This document shows positions 6,955 through 15,069 of a stretch of 35,156 bases of DNA, one piece after another. The stretch's first letter is position 1. Each line of letters begins with the position of its first letter. The stretch is taken from contig JACCVY010000213.1 of NCBI GenBank assembly GCA_013697915.1, positions 1 to 35,156 on the forward strand, read 5' to 3'. A program made the position numbers and the translations under genes. The notes under the pieces were generated by a model. It had not been told where the DNA came from, searched no databases, and saw only the letters and a program-made list of their open reading frames with translations. This DNA comes from Blastocatellia bacterium. Lineage in GTDB: Bacteria; Acidobacteriota; Blastocatellia; Pyrinomonadales; Pyrinomonadaceae.

Positions 6955-9234
6955 ATGGAACAAATCACGCCCGAAGTAATCGCCGCTCATAATCTCACCA
7001 CCGAAGAGTTTGATCGCATCAAGTCGCTGCTGGGGCGCGAGCCAACGTTTGTTGAGCTGGGCATCTTCTCGGTAATGTGGTCGGAACATTGTTCCTACAA
7101 ATCTTCGCGAATACATTTAAAGCGGTTGCCAACCACTGGCGAGCGCATCGTTGTGCCGCCTGGTGAGAATGCGGGCGTAGTCGATGTTGGCGACGACTGG
7201 TGCGTAGCTTTTAAAATCGAATCCCACAATCATCCGTCATTCATTGAACCGTTTCAGGGCGCGGCCACGGGCGTCGGCGGCATTTTGCGCGACGTGTTTA
7301 CCATGGGCGCGCGGCCAATTGCCTCGATGAACAGTTTGCGTTTCGGATCGTTGGACCATCCACAGCATGGGCGGCGAAATCGTTCGTTGCTCGCCGGAGT
7401 TGTCGGCGGCATTGCGCATTATGGAAATGCGTTCGGCGTTGCTACGGTCGGCGGCGAAGTTGCATTCGATGACGCCTACTCGCTCAATCCGCTGGTGAAT
7501 GCGTTCGCGCTGGGAATACTGAAAAGGAATCAAATCTTTTTTGGTAAGGCGACGGGTGTCGGCAATCCGATTCTTTATGTCGGCGCCAAGACCGGACGCG
7601 ATGGGATTCACGGCGCGACCATGGCCTCGGCAGAGTTTGATGAAGAGGCATTGAAAAAACGTCCCACCGTTCAGGTTGGCGATCCGTTTTTGGAAAAGCT
7701 TTTGCTCGAAGCGTGTCTCGAGGCAATGCGCAGCGGCGCCGTCGCCGGCATTCAGGACATGGGCGCTGCGGGTTTGACTTCATCCTCGTGCGAAATGGCC
7801 TCGCGCGCGGGCACGGGCGTGGAGATCGATCTGACTTTAGTGCCGCAGCGTGAAGCGGGCATGACGGCTTACGAGATGCTGCTCTCTGAATCGCAGGAGC
7901 GCATGCTGATCGTGGCCCACGCAGGTCGCGAGCGCGAGGTCGTCGACATTTTCCGCAAGTGGGATTTGGATGCCGTCGTCATTGGCCGCGTTCGTGAAGA
8001 GTCGAGGATGCGCGTGCTCCATAACGGCGAAACCGTTGCCGACATTCCGGTGGCCGCGTTAACTGATGAAGCGCCGTTGTATGAACGGCCCATGAAAAGT
8101 CCCAAGTCTCAAGTTTCAAGTCCCAAGTTCAAAGAACAAAGTACAAAGATCAAAGTTCAGAACTATGACGATGCACTGCTAAAGTTATTAGCTTCTCCGA
8201 ACCTCGCTTCCAAACAATTCGTCTACCGTCAATACGATCACATGGTCCGCACCAACACGGCGGTGCTGCCGGGTGCCGATGCTGCGGTGTTGCGCATAAA
8301 AGAAACACGACGCGCACTGGCGATGACGCTGGATGGCAACGGCCGTTATTGCGCCGCCAATCCCCGCGAAGGCGCAAAGCTAATTGTTGCCGAAGCAGCC
8401 CGCAACGTCGTTTGTGTCGGCGCGCGACCATTGGCCATAACAAACTGTCTGAACTTCGCATCGCCGGAACGGCCTGAAGTGATGTGGTCCTTCTCGGAAG
8501 TTATTGATGGAATGGCCGAAGCTTGCCGTGCATTCAACACGCCAGTTGTTTCCGGCAACGTTTCGTTCTACAACGAAACCGAAGGCCGCGGCATTCTGCC
8601 GACACCGGTGATTGGCATGATTGGCCTGATGGAGGACGTACGTTTGGTGGTCCAACCGGGATTCAAACAACCGCATGATCTAATCGCATTGTTGGGCACG
8701 ACTGCTGACGATCTTTCCATCAGCGAGTACGCCGCCGTGATTGATGGCATGTCTACAGCGGAAATGATTGCCAACGGTGCGGTGCCGCAGATCGATCTGG
8801 AGGTTGAGCGCGCAGTGCAGAACGCATGCCTGGCAGCCGCCGAAGCGGGTTTGCTCGGTTCGGCTCACGACTGTTCTGACGGCGGTTTCGCGGTGGCGCT
8901 GGCGGAATGTTGTTTCTCTTCACTGAACCGCCCGGGGCTGGGCGCTAATATTTCTCTACGCGACGCGCTTCCTGTTACCCTCGCACTCTTTAGCGAATCA
9001 CCCTCGCGTATCATCATTAGCTTTGCCGCCGCCGCGCAAGCCGAGATCGAAAACATCGCGCAGCGCGAAAATTGTCCGCTCGTATTGATTGGTGAAGTGA
9101 GTGATGACGTGCTGCAAATAAAAGTCGGGGATGAGAAAGTCGTATCCGCCAATATTGCAGAACTGGAAAACGTCTGGCGCGGCTCGCTTCCGAAAAAACT
9201 TGAAGCTGAAGTTATGGCGGCGGGGCGGGAATAG
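6955..9234 (+). CDS. purL: FGAM synthase, large subunit PurL
   Basis: 759 residues, the small-type PurL that works with PurS and PurQ; it uses ATP and ammonia to make FGAM from FGAR. It has two tandem AIR-synthase-like halves. Landmarks are [11 protein letters not shown] (active-site His near 43), [41 protein letters not shown], the second-half ATP region [27 protein letters not shown], and [14 protein letters not shown] near the C-terminus. Residues about 381-403, in the linker between halves, are Lys/Ser/Gln-rich and are encoded by a low-complexity repeat (8098-8163) that looks like an in-frame insertion. ATG 6955 follows a hairpin with no visible Shine-Dalgarno. Confidence 0.97.
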   Translation: MEQITPEVIAAHNLTTEEFDRIKSLLGREPTFVELGIFSVMWSEHCSYKSSRIHLKRLPTTGERIVVPPGENAGVVDVGDDWCVAFKIESHNHPSFIEPFQGAATGVGGILRDVFTMGARPIASMNSLRFGSLDHPQHGRRNRSLLAGVVGGIAHYGNAFGVATVGGEVAFDDAYSLNPLVNAFALGILKRNQIFFGKATGVGNPILYVGAKTGRDGIHGATMASAEFDEEALKKRPTVQVGDPFLEKLLLEACLEAMRSGAVAGIQDMGAAGLTSSSCEMASRAGTGVEIDLTLVPQREAGMTAYEMLLSESQERMLIVAHAGREREVVDIFRKWDLDAVVIGRVREESRMRVLHNGETVADIPVAALTDEAPLYERPMKSPKSQVSSPKFKEQSTKIKVQNYDDALLKLLASPNLASKQFVYRQYDHMVRTNTAVLPGADAAVLRIKETRRALAMTLDGNGRYCAANPREGAKLIVAEAARNVVCVGARPLAITNCLNFASPERPEVMWSFSEVIDGMAEACRAFNTPVVSGNVSFYNETEGRGILPTPVIGMIGLMEDVRLVVQPGFKQPHDLIALLGTTADDLSISEYAAVIDGMSTAEMIANGAVPQIDLEVERAVQNACLAAAEAGLLGSAHDCSDGGFAVALAECCFSSLNRPGLGANISLRDALPVTLALFSESPSRIIISFAAAAQAEIENIAQRENCPLVLIGEVSDDVLQIKVGDEKVVSANIAELENVWRGSLPKKLEAEVMAAGRE
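8098..8163. repeat. In-frame CAAGT/CAAAG low-complexity repeat inside purL
   Basis: A run of short related words (agtcccaagtctcaagtttc, then caaag variants) lies in the purL frame and encodes about 22 Lys/Ser/Gln/Val residues that break otherwise conserved PurL sequence in the inter-half linker. Base use is sharply different from flanking codons. I interpret it as a dispersed repeat inserted without disrupting the frame. Confidence 0.75.
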
Positions 9235-9247
9235 AGAATTGGTTTTG

Positions 9248-9509
9248 AGCCTGCGGAGCAGGCGTCAGCATAAAGCCTGGGGCGCAAGCCCAAGGTAACG
9301 GGCAGACGTTGGCAAGCCCGCGAAAGCAGGCGGCAGCCGATCTGTTATTCGATCCGCCGCTGTTTTTCGTATGTCTTTGTTCGCGTAATTGACTCATCGC
9401 AAGTCGATGCTTTCGCCCGTTCCACGGGCTCTCCTCCTTTTTCATTCTCGGTCCTGGGGTTCTGCTCCGCTTCACCCCAGGCTTTACGCTGGTGCCTGCT
9501 CCGCAGGCT
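9248..9509. repeat. Dispersed long-hairpin repeat, family A, copy 2
   Basis: The 35-nt termini 9248-9282 and 9475-9509 are inverted copies with about three mismatches and share the core gcataaagcctgggg with copies 1 and 3. The interior (about 190 nt) differs from the other copies and contains its own small hairpins, for example near 9323-9357. It starts 13 nt after the purL stop and ends 14 nt before the aminotransferase ATG. It therefore supplies the whole intergenic leader and probably ends the purL transcript. Confidence 0.85.
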
Positions 9510-9523
9510 GAAAACTCCCGACG

Positions 9524-10375
9524 ATGCACCCGGTAATTTATCTCAACAAAGTAATGCTGGAGGCGACCAAGGCGCGCGTAGCGCCAGTGTCGTCGGCAAT
9601 GTTGTACGGTCGCGGCGTGTTTACCACGGTTGCGATCTACAACGGCAAACCGTTTCTATGGTCACAGCATTGGGAGCGACTGAAGGACCATGCAGAGCGT
9701 CTGAACATCGACTGTGCCGGCGCAAACGAGCGCAATGTTGGTGAAGCAGTTAGAAAGCTGGTGGCTGTCAATCAGGTGAAGGATGGACGCGCGCGTGTCA
9801 TTCTGCTGGCGCGCAGCGGGCGTGACGTGTGGCGAGCACAAAAAGAAAGCACGCGCAAAACCGATCTGCTGATTATGACCAGCGAAGCCCAGAAGATTTC
9901 CCGTGCGGGTTTGTCGCTGGCTGTTTCGCCTTATCGTTCCAACACGTTTTCGCCGCTGGCCGGCATCAAGAGTTTGAATTATCTCGATCAGGTGCTTGCG
10001 TGGGAAGAAGCGCAGGCGCGCGAGTTTGATGAAGCAGTGATGCTCAACGAACGCGGCGAAATAGTTTCCGCCACCATGGCCAATATTTTCTGGGTTAAAG
10101 AAGGAACGATTCACACGCCGGCGCTGAGCACGGGCGCACTCGCCGGGGTTACGCGCGGCGCCGTCATCGAGTTGGCGGCTAAAAACTTCATCCCTTTAAT
10201 CGAAGGCGTGTACGAGTTGGCTGACCTTACGGAAGCCGAAGAAATATTTTTGACTTCCGCCAGTTACGGCGTGGCCCCTGTGACTACTTTCGACTTTCGC
10301 CAGTATTCGCTTGCCGCGGAAAGTGCCAGCTCCAGGCTTGCTGCGGGGCTCAAAAAGCTCACCTCTGAAACTTGA
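9524..10375 (+). CDS. Class IV PLP aminotransferase-like protein, altered active site
   Basis: 283 residues, fold-type IV, the family of branched-chain aminotransferase, D-amino-acid transaminase and aminodeoxychorismate lyase (PabC). Conserved elements are YGRGVFTTVAIYNG (28-41), the phosphate-binding Arg52 in HWERL, the Schiff-base lysine K149 in AGIKSLNYL, and the C-terminal EEIFLTSASYGVAPV. The glutamate that normally contacts the PLP ring nitrogen, five residues before the Asn of the NIF motif, is Ser182 here (GEIVSATMANIFW). The fold call is secure, but the substrate is not predictable. It has no visible Shine-Dalgarno; a repeat ends just upstream. A second in-frame ATG is at 9553. Confidence 0.85.
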   Translation: MHPVIYLNKVMLEATKARVAPVSSAMLYGRGVFTTVAIYNGKPFLWSQHWERLKDHAERLNIDCAGANERNVGEAVRKLVAVNQVKDGRARVILLARSGRDVWRAQKESTRKTDLLIMTSEAQKISRAGLSLAVSPYRSNTFSPLAGIKSLNYLDQVLAWEEAQAREFDEAVMLNERGEIVSATMANIFWVKEGTIHTPALSTGALAGVTRGAVIELAAKNFIPLIEGVYELADLTEAEEIFLTSASYGVAPVTTFDFRQYSLAAESASSRLAAGLKKLTSET

Positions 10376-10635
10376 CCAACCCCGGCCATTAATTACCAAA
10401 ACCAGCAAAACACCTGGGAACGGCGGTGGCGCCCTCATCACCTGCGGTAAGAAATCTTCATTGCCTAATCCTCGCCTGAGAGTTACAGTAACGCGCAACT
10501 CATGATGCGCCGGTTGCCACCACACTGCCTCGCCATTTGCCTTTCGCAGAGGCTCGTAGTTGTCCGGATCCACATAGCTAGCTGAACATCCACGAATAGG
10601 GGAAGCTCGAAGCGGTTTTCGCAGTTGAGATTCTA
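10376..10635. other. Intergenic stretch without a supported gene
   Basis: 260 bp between the aminotransferase and the radical SAM gene. Minus-strand frames here give short protein-like stretches (for example VDPDNYEPLRKANGEAVWW near 10520-10573), but the ORF continues antisense into the aminotransferase and has no good start. It may be a decayed gene piece. No hairpin or promoter stood out. Confidence 0.4.
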
Positions 10636-12219
10636 ATGCGCGAGCAATTACATACGGCTATTCCACGAACCGCAAAAGCGCGTAAGCGTGTGCTGGTAGT
10701 GAACTGCTATTTTGACGATTCGCGGCAGCCCATTCGTCGCACTACCAAGATTCCCCAGGCAGTCGGTCCGATTTATCTCGCCGGCGCTTTCGCGCGCGAG
10801 CGGTGCGATGTTCGCTGCTACACCGAACTGGCGAGCGGCCCGCTTGAAGATGAGCAGTTGCTCTCGTGGCCTGACATGCTGGTGCTTACGGGGCTGACAA
10901 ATAGTTTTGATCGCATGCTGCATCTCACCGCGTATGCGCGCAGCAAGAATCCCAAAGTCATTGTCGTTGCCGGTGGTCCATCTGTACGTTCGCTGCCGCT
11001 GCTTTCCCAAAAAGTTTTTGACTATGTTTGTCTCGGCGACATTGAAGAGCTGTGTGAAGTGGTCACGGAAGCATTCGGCCCGGAGTATGTGGCCGAGACA
11101 ATGATTCCGCGCTATGACCTCGCCTACTGGCTGGGCCGCATCGGTTACGTGGAAACGACGCGCTACTGCAACTTTCGTTGTTCGTTCTGTTCGTTGACGG
11201 CTGAAGGTCGCGGTTATCAGACCTACGATCTGGATTACATTCGCCAACAGATTTTGGCGTCAGGCAAACGCAACCGCATGTTCTTTCTCGATAACAACTT
11301 TTACGGCAGCGATCGGAATCACTTCAAAGCCAAGCTGAACTTGATTAACGAAATGCGCGCGGCGGGTCAGTTTAATCAGTGGGGCGCGTTGGTTACGAAT
11401 GACTTTTACGCGCGCGATGAGAACTTGCAGTTAATCAGAGAGGCCGGTTGCGAACTGCTCTTCAGCGGCCTGGAGTCGTTTGACAACGATTGGCTGCGCA
11501 ATTTCAATAAGTTGCAAAACACAAGAGCGCCGCAAGTCGAGATGATCAGCAAGTCGCTTAACGCGGGCGTTGTTTTTTCTTATGGCTTGATGGTGGATGT
11601 CACCACGCGCAGCCTTTCAGATCTGCGCCGCGAGCTGAATTTCATTACCGCCACGCCCGAAATCACTGTCCCTTCGTTTGTGACGTTGTCGATTCCGCTT
11701 TTGGGCACGCCTTATTTTTACGAGTGTTTGCAGAGACGCAGCATCCTGCCAAACACCAAATTGCGCGACATGGATGGAACAACAATTCTACAGCACCCGG
11801 TGGACCCGATTGATGAAGTCGTGAAGTTTGTTGATGACATCCAAAGTATGAAAGGTTTTCACGGCCGCGTGGTGAAGCATGCGGCGCGGTTTGCGAAAAT
11901 TTATCATTCAAAACTGACGAAGATGCAGATGATACTGGCGGTCGGCGCCGGGCTGCTGGTTTGCGCGCAGCCACTGACTACTTCATTTACTGGATTTGGC
12001 TGGGCAAAGAAACGACCGCGGCCGCGCACTTACATCAGCACCACCGAGCCATTGGACCACATGTACACGCCGGCCTTTCGCGTGGACTCGCGTTTCGAGA
12101 GTTACTTCCAACCGACAATGGTGACTGATGCCGAAGGAGAGCTGCATGAAGACATTCTGACGTCAGGGCTGCTGAAGAACACAAACATCGCGGAACGTAC
12201 CGTGGCGCAGGCGGTTTGA
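10636..12219 (+). CDS. Radical SAM protein with B12-binding-like N-terminal domain
   Basis: 527 residues. The N-terminal Rossmann-like region (about 17-150) resembles the cobalamin-binding domain of B12-radical SAM enzymes: VLVVNCYFDD, AVGPIYLAGAF, DMLVLTGLT, VVAGGPSVRSLP, DYVCLGDIEE. The usual DxHxxG cobalamin-ligand motif is not seen. The [4Fe-4S] motif is C178-x3-C182-x2-C185 in TTRYCNFRCSFCSL. The barrel continues to about 400 (FFLDNNFYGSDRNHF, LLFSGLESFDNDWL), and about 120 C-terminal residues contain a hydrophobic helix near 430-450. The reaction is unknown: families of this layout methylate, cyclise or modify lipids and cofactors. It runs convergently to the acyl-CoA synthetase, with a terminator hairpin between. 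Confidence 0.85.
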   Translation: MREQLHTAIPRTAKARKRVLVVNCYFDDSRQPIRRTTKIPQAVGPIYLAGAFARERCDVRCYTELASGPLEDEQLLSWPDMLVLTGLTNSFDRMLHLTAYARSKNPKVIVVAGGPSVRSLPLLSQKVFDYVCLGDIEELCEVVTEAFGPEYVAETMIPRYDLAYWLGRIGYVETTRYCNFRCSFCSLTAEGRGYQTYDLDYIRQQILASGKRNRMFFLDNNFYGSDRNHFKAKLNLINEMRAAGQFNQWGALVTNDFYARDENLQLIREAGCELLFSGLESFDNDWLRNFNKLQNTRAPQVEMISKSLNAGVVFSYGLMVDVTTRSLSDLRRELNFITATPEITVPSFVTLSIPLLGTPYFYECLQRRSILPNTKLRDMDGTTILQHPVDPIDEVVKFVDDIQSMKGFHGRVVKHAARFAKIYHSKLTKMQMILAVGAGLLVCAQPLTTSFTGFGWAKKRPRPRTYISTTEPLDHMYTPAFRVDSRFESYFQPTMVTDAEGELHEDILTSGLLKNTNIAERTVAQAV

Positions 12220-12256
12220 ATTCGCTTTGCGGCTTTACGCCCTAATAATTCCTAAA

Positions 12257-12287
12257 GAGGCTGCGACTCCGTTTGAGGCGCAGCCTC
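12257..12287. terminator. Bidirectional terminator-like hairpin
   Basis: Perfect 9-bp arms gaggctgcg (12257-12265) and cgcagcctc (12279-12287) enclose a 13-nt loop and are followed by AAATTATTT. It lies between the convergent radical SAM and acyl-CoA synthetase genes, 38 nt after the former's stop, as expected for a transcript end serving both sides. Confidence 0.65.
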
Positions 12288-12364
12288 AAATTATTTCAAA
12301 AGCACTCGGCCGAAAGGCAAAGCCATTCCGCACGGCAGGCGGCAAAGCGGCAGCCTCGCATTAC

Positions 12365-13936
12365 CTATGAAGTCGCAATCGTCCGTCGTTCCTTATCCCG
12401 TAACATGCGATGCAGAATTTTCCCCGCCGGACTCCTGGGAATTTCACTTATAAACTCTACCAAACGAATGCGCTTGTAAGGCGCAACACGATCCGCAACA
12501 AATTGGATAATCTCTTCACCAACCACCAAATTCTTTAACACCACGAAAGCTTTGGGAACCTCGCCATGTTTTTCGTCCGGACTGCCGACTACTGCCGCAT
12601 CGGCGATTGCCGGATGGGTCAACAGGACGGCTTCAAGTTCAGCAGGAGCTACCTGCCGGCCTCCGACTTTGATCAACTCCTTAATACGATCGACTACGAA
12701 AAGGCGTCCTTCCTCGTCGCAAAACCCGATGTCGCCGGTGCGCAGCCAGCCATCCGGCGTAATCATCTCGTGCGTAGCAGCAAGATTTCCGAGATAGCCT
12801 TTCATCACTTGCGGGCCGCGCACCCAAATCTCTCCTTCTTCATTCGCACCAAGTTCCGCGCCGTTGTTGTAATCAACAATCCTGCATTCAGTGTTGGGCA
12901 AACAAAAACCGACTGAGCCGGGCTTGTGGCTTTTGCGATCGGGCAAGCTAGCGTGCGACAACGGACTAACTTCGGTCATGCCATAGCCGTATCTGATCTC
13001 GCAGCCAAGACGACGCGAACAATCCTGGGCAATTTTGTCGGACAGCATCGCCGCCCCACAGTGGATCAATCGCAAGGCAGAAAGATCGTGCTGGTTCACC
13101 TGGGGTGCGCGCGATAGCGTCAGCACCAGCGGCGGCACCAGCGGCGCAACAGTGACCTTGTATTTCTCCAGCACTTGTAGAAATTGATCGAGATCGTAAC
13201 GCGGCACGGTAACGATGGTGGCGCCTTCACAGAGTCCGAGATTCGCGACAATGTGCAAGCCGTAAAGGTGATACATCGGCACCACGCAGACGAGAGTGTC
13301 GTCGCGGGAAAATGCGTCATTCGCTTCCATCAGGCGGAGCATCGCTACCAGATTGCGGTGGGTAAGCATGACGCCTTTGGGAAATCCGGTGGTGCCGCTG
13401 GAATAAGGAAGTGCAGCGAAATCTTCGTTAACGTCAATCGGCGTACTGTTCCGGAGCGGTGCTGCAGCCAGCAATGAAGCAAACGAAATCGCGTGCTCAG
13501 CCTCACCAATTACGAAAAGTTTCGTGATGCCTGCCGCTTGCGTCACCGCTTGCGCTTTTTGCATTAGCTGCGGAATGGTAAGCAAATAGCGCGCGCCCGA
13601 GTCTTTCAGTTGCCGGATTATTTCGTCATTCGTAAAAAGCGGCGGCACCATGGTCGTCGCGGCTCCCAGGCTGGCTATCGCATGAAAAGCCAGCGCGACT
13701 TCCGGCAGGTTCGGACTGTAGATCGCTAATACTTCCGCTTTCTTCACACCCTGACTGGCAAAGCCAGCCGCAAGCCGGCTAATCAAATTGGGAAGTTGGG
13801 CGTAGGTGTAGGTTCGGCCGCTTGGTCCATCGATCAGTGCCGGCTTGTCACCCAGACTGGTCGCGTTTCGCAGAACGTACTCGGTGATTGTTGAATCAGG
13901 AATGTTCACCGGCGCGTGAGGGCTTTTGAAGATCAT
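12365..13936 (-). CDS. Acyl-CoA synthetase / AMP-dependent ligase
   Basis: 523 residues of the ANL superfamily; it activates a carboxylic acid with ATP to an acyl-AMP and transfers it to CoA. The P-loop-like motif YSSGTTGFPKGVM begins at about 178. YGYGMTEVSPLSH binds the acyl-adenylate. GWLRTGDIG and DRIKELIKVGG mark the hinge, and the catalytic lysine is K506 in SPAGKILHRML. The overall pattern is closest to 4-coumarate/medium-chain acyl-CoA ligases; the substrate cannot be named. GGAG lies about 10 nt before the ATG. It follows a crotonase gene on the same strand after 59 bp, so the two probably form a short operon for acid activation and processing. Confidence 0.93.
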   Translation of the reverse strand: MIFKSPHAPVNIPDSTITEYVLRNATSLGDKPALIDGPSGRTYTYAQLPNLISRLAAGFASQGVKKAEVLAIYSPNLPEVALAFHAIASLGAATTMVPPLFTNDEIIRQLKDSGARYLLTIPQLMQKAQAVTQAAGITKLFVIGEAEHAISFASLLAAAPLRNSTPIDVNEDFAALPYSSGTTGFPKGVMLTHRNLVAMLRLMEANDAFSRDDTLVCVVPMYHLYGLHIVANLGLCEGATIVTVPRYDLDQFLQVLEKYKVTVAPLVPPLVLTLSRAPQVNQHDLSALRLIHCGAAMLSDKIAQDCSRRLGCEIRYGYGMTEVSPLSHASLPDRKSHKPGSVGFCLPNTECRIVDYNNGAELGANEEGEIWVRGPQVMKGYLGNLAATHEMITPDGWLRTGDIGFCDEEGRLFVVDRIKELIKVGGRQVAPAELEAVLLTHPAIADAAVVGSPDEKHGEVPKAFVVLKNLVVGEEIIQFVADRVAPYKRIRLVEFISEIPRSPAGKILHRMLRDKERRTIATS

Positions 13937-13995
13937 CTATGTTTTCTCCAGAGAGGTTGAGGGTGAAACTAGTGTAGGTAGAAGCGGCCGCAAAA

Positions 13996-14898
13996 TTACT
14001 TAACTCCGCCGGCGAATGGTTCGTCGCGTTCCTTTACCGCTTGCTTGAAACCTGCTTTGCTGGCGCGCTGCTGAAACGCATAACCTTCCTTAGTGTGTCG
14101 CGCGACGCCGTCGAAAATCGTGCCCAGCATTTGGGAAGCTTGAAGACCCTGGCCCAGCAACGTTTGATTGATCAAAAGCTTCATCATCACCAACTGGTTG
14201 ATCGGCAGCTTTGCTACTCGCTCAAGTAAATTCTCAAACTGCTCATCCAGCTTGTCTGCCGGCGCCGACTCTGTTGCCAGTCCCCATTCCGCCGCCTGCT
14301 TGCCGGTCAGGCAATCGCCGGTGAAGAGTAATCGTTTCGCCTTCGCAGCCCCGATCCGATAAGCCCACAACGCCGTTGTCGGCACGCCCCAGGCACGCGC
14401 CGGCGGGTAACCGATCGGGGCGGTGTCTTCGATGATTAGCAGGTCGGAACAAAGCGCCATGTCCGTGCCGCCGGCAACACAAAAGCCGTGAACTTTACAA
14501 ATGACTGGCTTGTCGCTGTAGAAAAGACTCATGAACCCGCGCACGTTACGGCTCATCATGGCGTAGTCAACCATCGGGTCCCATGTGCCTTCAGGATCGT
14601 GATTCGCAACTTGAACTTTCGGATCCATTGGCGAGCCTTTGGGCCAACCCATCAACTCCCCTTCACTCCCAAGTTTTTGTTCCGCAGTCATCACCAGATC
14701 ATAGCCACCGCAAAAACCCTTTCCATTACCCGATAACGCAATCACATGGATGGCCGGGTCGAGATTTGCGCGCTCAACGCAGGCAGCCAGCTCCGCCGGC
14801 ATTTCGAAAGTAATGCCATTGCCGCGCTCCGGCCGGTTGAGCGTGATGCGGGCAATTGCGCCGGTGACGTCGTAGGTAAGTGTCTTCAGTGTGTCCAT
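13996..14898 (-). CDS. Crotonase-fold (enoyl-CoA hydratase/isomerase family) protein
   Basis: 300 residues of the crotonase superfamily, whose members stabilise acyl-CoA enolates. The oxyanion-hole segments are present: GKGFCGGYDL (60-68) and GFCVAGGTDMALCSDL (138-153). The two acid/base glutamates of classical enoyl-CoA hydratase (E144 and E164 in rat) align with D146 and P165 (IGYPPARAWGVPTTA), so simple hydration is unlikely; isomerase, hydrolase or another activity is possible. An insert of about 40 residues (70-115) follows the first motif. It lies directly upstream of the acyl-CoA synthetase on the same strand. No strong Shine-Dalgarno precedes ATG 14898. Confidence 0.9.
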   Translation of the reverse strand: MDTLKTLTYDVTGAIARITLNRPERGNGITFEMPAELAACVERANLDPAIHVIALSGNGKGFCGGYDLVMTAEQKLGSEGELMGWPKGSPMDPKVQVANHDPEGTWDPMVDYAMMSRNVRGFMSLFYSDKPVICKVHGFCVAGGTDMALCSDLLIIEDTAPIGYPPARAWGVPTTALWAYRIGAAKAKRLLFTGDCLTGKQAAEWGLATESAPADKLDEQFENLLERVAKLPINQLVMMKLLINQTLLGQGLQASQMLGTIFDGVARHTKEGYAFQQRASKAGFKQAVKERDEPFAGGVK

Positions 14899-14950
14899 AA
14901 TCGTTTTCTGCTCAGTGGTCGATTGCCCGCGCTTTTCGCTGCTTGGCGAG

Positions 14951-15017
14951 TCCTTTGCGTTCTTTGCGGTGTTGATTTGCTATTACAACAGAAACAAACC
15001 GCAAAGGCCGCAAAGAC
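14951..15017. repeat. CTTTGCGG-type inverted repeat
   Basis: The arm near 14951-14970 (cctttgcgttctttgcggt) pairs with 14998-15017 (accgcaaaggccgcaaag) at about 16 of 18 positions, and further cgcaaag words continue to 15036. It lies between the kinase stop and the crotonase start. It is typical of a dispersed hairpin repeat and could end the kinase transcript. Confidence 0.65.
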
Positions 15018-15069
15018 TACGCAAAGAGCCGCAAAGAAACACTACAAGGAATCAAGTAACTCTTTCGCA

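Noticed and set aside
10196-10573. 125-codon minus-strand ORF
   Set aside because: Half is antisense to the aminotransferase; the intergenic part looks faintly protein-like but matches no family I recognise and lacks a ribosome-binding site.
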